Part shown: one piece after another, positions 59,783 through 64,000 of the stretch
How the letters are laid out: every line of letters begins with the position of its first letter
How positions within the stretch are numbered: position 1 is the stretch's first letter
Assembly: GCF_000013765.1 (NCBI RefSeq)
Contig: NC_007954.1
Location: forward strand, 1,612,001 to 1,676,000
Direction: 5' to 3'
DNA length: 64,000 bases
Source of the DNA: Shewanella denitrificans OS217
GTDB lineage: Bacteria > Pseudomonadota > Gammaproteobacteria > Enterobacterales > Shewanellaceae
Program-made: the position numbers and the translations under genes
The notes under the pieces: generated by a model
What the model saw: the letters and a program-made list of their open reading frames with translations, nothing else
Told to the model about the DNA's origin: nothing
Databases searched by the model: none

Positions 59783-61996
59783 CTATTCTAGTGGGTCTTC
59801 AGCGATCACACTGACGATCACTCGATTTCGACCTTGATCTTTGGCGAGGTATAGATTGTCATCGGCAATTTTAAGCCATTTATCCAAAGACTTGTCAAAA
59901 TCAGCATTGGCAGTGATAGCACCAATACTGGCACTCACAGTAAAGGTGATTTCATCTTGTGGTGAACAGATCACCATAGCTGCTAAAGCTTCTCTAAATC
60001 CATTGAGGTGCTGCTGAATGTGTAAGGCATTACTCATAGGTAAAATTAAAATAAACTCTTCCCCACCGAAGCGGGCAATAATGTCAGTGTCACGAGTAAA
60101 GTACTCTTGTAAGCAGTTAGCCACCATCTGAAGACACTCATCTCCGGCCTGATGACCATAGGTATCATTGACTTGTTTAAAGTGATCTAAGTCTAGAATT
60201 GCTATGGTGATGGCTTGACCGCTACGATGGCAATAATCCCTCAACTCGGCAAATTTATTCTCAGCATAACGGCGATTATAAAGGTCGGTTAAGGGATCTC
60301 TATCCACTAATATAAGCAGTTTTTTATTGGCCTCTTCTAGCTCTTGAGTGCGCTGGGCTACCACTTCTTCGAGTTCAAGCTGATGAGTGATCAGCTGATT
60401 TTTACTCATAGTTAACTGATGATACAGGCTATTTATTTCTATAGGGGTCCCTTCATCGAGCAACTGCTCTTTGAGCTCTTTATCGTTAAGCTGGCTAAAT
60501 CTGTGGGCAATCAGCTTAAGGGGCTCAGTCAGTAGTTGGCTTATTTTTTTCGAAATGATAAAACTAAAGAATACGGATATTAACAGTAATAAGAAGCTAT
60601 TAAATAACTGCTCTTGGGCGACTTCCATCAAAGGGGAGAAAGGGTCGACAACAAAGACTTGCCAGCCATTGGGCAGGCGTCTTTGAGCAAAGATGTATTC
60701 AGGGGTAAAGGCGTTAAGCTCATTAATATTGATTAAATTAAGCTGAGTATTGAAGCGCTGATGATCATCGGAATAGCGAAAATCACTCATGAGCTTAAGC
60801 TTTAAACTGCTAGATGAATAGACCAGTTTGTTGTTGCTATCAATGATGATAAGTCCCTGTTTTTCTCTGAATCGATTGTGGCTGTCTATGGAATCGAAAT
60901 TTCGGAGATCTAATGAACCTTCGATGATGCCTATTGGCGTCTGTTCGCTTTTATCTGAATATTCCTTGGCGTAAAAGGGCGCACTGATGGCAACTATGGG
61001 ATCATTACCAAAACCTCGTCCCATGAAGGCTGCTGACAAGTAAGTTTGTTGATGGTGAAAAGCTTGAATGAAGTATTCCCTGTCCTCGATGGAGGCCAGT
61101 TGCTTATTCTTGTTGAGTTCAGTGAATAATGCCTTTGGGGTGGCAGCGACCACTATTGCCTTCGGATCGGCAATCAACATGGTGGAGAAGCTTGGGTAAT
61201 TATTGTGGATACTGCTAAGCCATGTTTGCCATTCACTTGCATTTGTTTCTGACACACTAATGAGATAGGCGGCATTCTTAACGACGTTAATGTGGTTATT
61301 CAGATATTTTTCAGTGGCCTTGGCTATGTGTTCAGCGGTTTCTTCAAGGTTTTCACTGATGAGAGTTTGCTGTTTATCAAGGGAGAAGTAGTTATACACC
61401 AGAGATGAAAAAAGTAAACTTAGGGTGATTAGCAAAGTCACGCTGTAGGTTAATTGTGAGCTAAAATGGCGCCTATGTTTGTCTTTTATCTTACCGTCAA
61501 AATTCCACAACGCTGGGATTAATATGATGCAGATGGAAGCTAAACTTGAACAAATAAGACCATTGATCACTTGCTTCATGATGGCAAACGGCATATGGCC
61601 ATTAGGGCTTTCGACAAAAGCGTGCAAATAAAGATAAAGCAGGGGCCCCCCTAATAGCAACCAATAAGCGCCACTGGCGTAGAGTGCATAAATATCACGG
61701 CGTCTGGCTAAGCCTAAAAATACCGCTTCAAGGGTAAAAATTAAATACACATGGGGGCTGTCCCATACCAACATTAATCCCGTCACAGCGATAATGGCAG
61801 TGAGTAATGCATGCCAAGGGCCGAGTAAAATAGCCACAATCACAGTAAAGGTATTACCTAGCACTAGTGCAACATTGGCAAATAAGGGAATTGGAAAAAG
61901 GTTAATGAGTAAGCCAATAACACCCATAAATACGGCAAAGCCTAAGTGGCGATAATTGAACTCATTGGTGAAAGCTTGCGGCATTGGAAAAGTCAA
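59783..61996 (-). CDS. Membrane diguanylate cyclase with extracytoplasmic sensor
   Basis: 737 residues. An N-terminal bundle of about six membrane helices (residues 15-185) is followed by a further helix (about 200-220), an extracytoplasmic Cache-like sensor (about 225-465, with SIEDREYFIQAFHHQQTYLSAAF), a membrane helix (about 475-495), a HAMP-like linker and coiled coil, and a GGDEF domain. The active site is GGEEF (644-648), preceded by RDTD, an RxxD inhibitory site at the proper distance, so the enzyme should be active and product-inhibited. The ligand is unknown. Confidence 0.9.
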   Translation of the reverse strand: MTFPMPQAFTNEFNYRHLGFAVFMGVIGLLINLFPIPLFANVALVLGNTFTVIVAILLGPWHALLTAIIAVTGLMLVWDSPHVYLIFTLEAVFLGLARRRDIYALYASGAYWLLLGGPLLYLYLHAFVESPNGHMPFAIMKQVINGLICSSLASICIILIPALWNFDGKIKDKHRRHFSSQLTYSVTLLITLSLLFSSLVYNYFSLDKQQTLISENLEETAEHIAKATEKYLNNHINVVKNAAYLISVSETNASEWQTWLSSIHNNYPSFSTMLIADPKAIVVAATPKALFTELNKNKQLASIEDREYFIQAFHHQQTYLSAAFMGRGFGNDPIVAISAPFYAKEYSDKSEQTPIGIIEGSLDLRNFDSIDSHNRFREKQGLIIIDSNNKLVYSSSSLKLKLMSDFRYSDDHQRFNTQLNLININELNAFTPEYIFAQRRLPNGWQVFVVDPFSPLMEVAQEQLFNSFLLLLISVFFSFIISKKISQLLTEPLKLIAHRFSQLNDKELKEQLLDEGTPIEINSLYHQLTMSKNQLITHQLELEEVVAQRTQELEEANKKLLILVDRDPLTDLYNRRYAENKFAELRDYCHRSGQAITIAILDLDHFKQVNDTYGHQAGDECLQMVANCLQEYFTRDTDIIARFGGEEFILILPMSNALHIQQHLNGFREALAAMVICSPQDEITFTVSASIGAITANADFDKSLDKWLKIADDNLYLAKDQGRNRVIVSVIAEDPLE

Positions 61997-62340
61997 AAAT
62001 ATAACGCCTTATTATTATTGTTATTTAAAGATAACCTCCTTGGCTTGTTAGCTCAAGTGCTTTGCTCTATTTTGCTCAATGTGCATGACATTACCACAAA
62101 TTTTAGATTACTGGGGCGCGGGTAATTTAATCAGCCTGAAGAATTATTGCGAGAGAACCATGACTTAGCCTCTTTACAGAGGTAGTATTATGCGGATTTA
62201 TTGTTTATTTTTATTGAGTTAATCCTAATCAGTCCGCTGGATAAATTAAAGATTGTGCTTTTATATTGGCGGTTTTTGGGCTAGATTGGTAACTAGTATT
62301 GCCAGTGAAATCGGCACAAGTGTAAAGAGGTAGGTGACCC
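61997..62340. other. Divergent region between the diguanylate cyclase gene and uvrY
   Basis: 344 nt, no gene. It contains both promoters. I see no convincing operator or structured RNA. Confidence 0.45.
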
Positions 62341-62985
62341 TTGATTTCTGTATATTTAGTCGACGACCATGAGCTGGTTAGAACCGGCATTAGGCGCATC
62401 TTAGAAGATGAGCGTGGTATTAAAGTCGTAGGCGAAGCCCCCGATGGTGAAACTGCGGTGCAGTGGTCGCGTCATAATGAAGCCGATGTCATCTTGATGG
62501 ACATGAACATGCCCGGCATGGGGGGGTTAGAAGCTACAAGAAAAATCCTTCGTTATCAACCAGATGCGAAAATTATTGTGCTGACCGTTCAAACTGAAGA
62601 TCCTTTCCCAACCAAAGTGATGCAAGCCGGTGCCTCAGGCTATTTAACCAAAGGTTCGACCTCCCCAGAAGTATTGCGCGCCATTCAACAGGTCGCACGA
62701 GGCCAGCGCTATTTATCCCCAGAAATTGCCCAGCAGATGGCTCTCAGCCAATTCAGTCACACGGACGATAACCCCTTTGTTAATCTGTCTGAGCGTGAAT
62801 TGCAGATCATGATGATGATCACCAGCGGTGAGAAGGTGAACGATATTTCAGAGAAACTTAATCTGAGTCCGAAAACCGTCAACAGCTATCGCTATCGTCT
62901 GTTTGCCAAACTGGGTATTGGTGGTGATGTTGAGCTTACCCGTTTAGCAATACGTTACAAGATGCTAGATACCGGCACTTTTTAA
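62341..62985 (+). CDS. uvrY: Response regulator UvrY/GacA
   Basis: 214-residue NarL/FixJ-type response regulator of the BarA-UvrY (GacS-GacA) system, which in relatives activates CsrB/CsrC small RNAs. The receiver domain (1-120) has acidic pocket D8-D9 and phospho-acceptor D54 (ILMDMNMPG). The C-terminal LuxR-type HTH is LSERELQIMMMITSGEKVNDISEKLNLSPKTVNSYRYRLFAKLGI. Translation starts at TTG. uvrC follows 39 nt downstream, the classic uvrY-uvrC pair. Confidence 0.95.
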   Translation: MISVYLVDDHELVRTGIRRILEDERGIKVVGEAPDGETAVQWSRHNEADVILMDMNMPGMGGLEATRKILRYQPDAKIIVLTVQTEDPFPTKVMQAGASGYLTKGSTSPEVLRAIQQVARGQRYLSPEIAQQMALSQFSHTDDNPFVNLSERELQIMMMITSGEKVNDISEKLNLSPKTVNSYRYRLFAKLGIGGDVELTRLAIRYKMLDTGTF

Positions 62986-63024
62986 GCGCTGCTAAGCTTC
63001 AGTATTTCCTTGCCCGAGACGTGT

Positions 63025-64000
63025 ATGGCTAGTTTTAACGCCACAGAATTCCTAAAAAACTTGTCCTCCTCTGCCGGCGTCTACCGTATGTATGACGCCA
63101 AAGGGGAGGTGATTTATGTGGGTAAGGCAAAAGATCTAAAAAAGCGTTTGTCCTCTTATTTTCGCGCTAACCTTGGCAATATCAAAACTCAGGCTTTGGT
63201 GTCTCACATTACCAATATTGATGTGACATTAACCCATAGCGAAACCGATGCTCTGCTACTTGAAAATGATTACATCAAGCAATACATGCCTAAATACAAT
63301 GTATTGCTTCGCGATGATAAATCTTACCCCTATTTATTTTTAAGTGGTCACAAACATCCAAGGCTTGCCTATCACAGAGGACCGCAACGGGAAAAAGGCC
63401 GCTATTTTGGCCCCTATCCCAATGGCGGCGCGGTGCGTGAAAGCTTAAATCTATTACAAAAGTTATTTCCCATACGCCAGTGTGATGATCTCTATTACAA
63501 GGCGCGCACGCGACCTTGTTTGCAATACCAATTGGGCCGCTGCAGCGCCCCATGCGTGAATAAAGTCACCGATGAAGATTATGCCGAGCAAGTTCAGCTG
63601 GCGAGCTTATTTTTACAAGGTAAAGATCAGCAAGTGGTCACCAACTTGGTGACTAAGATGGAACAAGCCGCCGAAGAATTTCATTATGAACAGGCCGCGG
63701 CGTATCGTGATCAAATTACTGCCTTACGTAAGGTTGCCGAGCAGCAAGAAGTCTCGTTAGATAAAGGGGATATGGATGTCATCGGTGTGCACTATGAAAA
63801 AGCCATCGCCTGCTTTCATATGCTGTTTATTCGTTCGGGAAAAATATTTGGTAGTCGCAGTTATTACCCCAGCGTGCCGGCGCAGACTGACATAGATGAA
63901 GTGCTCAGTGCCTTTATTAGTCAATTCTATCTTAATGCCGATGTGCAGCGAACCTTACCTAATGAAGTCATCTTAAGTCAGTCTTTTAGTGATAAAGCGG
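63025..64000 (+). CDS. uvrC: Excinuclease ABC subunit C, 5' part
   Basis: Incomplete at the window edge; 325 codons are visible of about 610. The N-terminal GIY-YIG nuclease (AGVYRMYDAKGEVIYVGKAKDLKKRLSSYF) makes the 3' incision. The Cys-rich segment is RPCLQYQLGRCSAPCV, and the UvrB-interacting UVR motif is around residues 205-240 (MEQAAEEFHYEQAAAYRDQI). An ATG at 63025 starts the family N-terminus. It is co-transcribed with uvrY. Confidence 0.97.
   Translation, partial: MASFNATEFLKNLSSSAGVYRMYDAKGEVIYVGKAKDLKKRLSSYFRANLGNIKTQALVSHITNIDVTLTHSETDALLLENDYIKQYMPKYNVLLRDDKSYPYLFLSGHKHPRLAYHRGPQREKGRYFGPYPNGGAVRESLNLLQKLFPIRQCDDLYYKARTRPCLQYQLGRCSAPCVNKVTDEDYAEQVQLASLFLQGKDQQVVTNLVTKMEQAAEEFHYEQAAAYRDQITALRKVAEQQEVSLDKGDMDVIGVHYEKAIACFHMLFIRSGKIFGSRSYYPSVPAQTDIDEVLSAFISQFYLNADVQRTLPNEVILSQSFSDKA

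Overview
This 64 kb window is a chromosomal segment of a gammaproteobacterium, most likely a Shewanella or close relative. That call is inference from gene content and order: nemR/curA, the tol-pal operon followed by a tRNA-Lys array, rnt divergent from motY, acpH-queA-tgt-yajC-secDF, recR-htpG-adk-gsk and uvrY-uvrC, with moderate GC content. Almost all of it is core genome. No insertion sequence, prophage, integrase or CRISPR array was found.

Layout. (1) 1-1050: 3' end of 23S rRNA, 5S rRNA and terminator, followed by an inverted, decayed copy of the 5S tail. (2) 1.4-7.1 kb: katG, then a minus-strand electrophile-detoxification set (nemR, curA, DJ-1/PfpI protein, GST) with two identical 15-bp operator-like sites. 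(3) 7.3-9.9 kb: PAS-PAS-GGDEF-EAL protein. (4) 10.1-15.4 kb: ybgC-tolQRAB-pal-cpoB. (5) 15.5-17.2 kb: six identical tRNA-Lys(TTT) genes interleaved with nine degenerate tRNA-Lys-derived units of two structural types. (6) 17.4-20.3 kb: rnt, motY behind a near-consensus sigma-28 promoter, a candidate minus-strand small RNA, and acpH. (7) 20.6-28.7 kb: queA-tgt-yajC-secD-secF, a DUF2007-like protein, a rhodanese, a siroheme-synthase N-terminal protein with a relict methyltransferase domain, and yaeQ. (8) 28.8-39 kb: an exported S8 protease, an MFP-RND-DUF2892-rhodanese operon with a palindromic operator, and fadL with a FadR-type site. (9) 39.3-46.8 kb: a YgjP-like metallopeptidase, a DUF3010 protein, a DEAD-box helicase, a patatin, anaerobic RNR nrdDG with FNR and NrdR sites, and a flavodoxin-fold protein. 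(10) 46.8-50.2 kb: a small accessory pocket holding a hypothetical protein, an internally deleted Gfo/Idh/MocA oxidoreductase, a membrane protein with an XRE regulator, and a DUF4937-like protein. (11) 50.2-57.3 kb: recR, htpG (consensus sigma-32 promoter), a YbbN/CnoX homologue without its CxxC, adk, gsk, nadE. (12) 57.3-64 kb: a protein with an in-frame 15-bp tandem repeat, an alpha/beta hydrolase, a membrane diguanylate cyclase, uvrY and the 5' part of uvrC.

How it works together. Several parts form readable regulatory units: NemR with its detoxification genes, FliA with motY, FadR with fadL, FNR plus NrdR with nrdDG, sigma-32 with htpG, and a GC-rich-discriminator promoter on the tRNA array. 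The most unusual structure is the tRNA-Lys array. Its degenerate units keep a hairpin in place of the D-loop, with paired changes in the stem, so they may be structured spacers rather than simple decay. All functions are inferred by reading; no database search was run.
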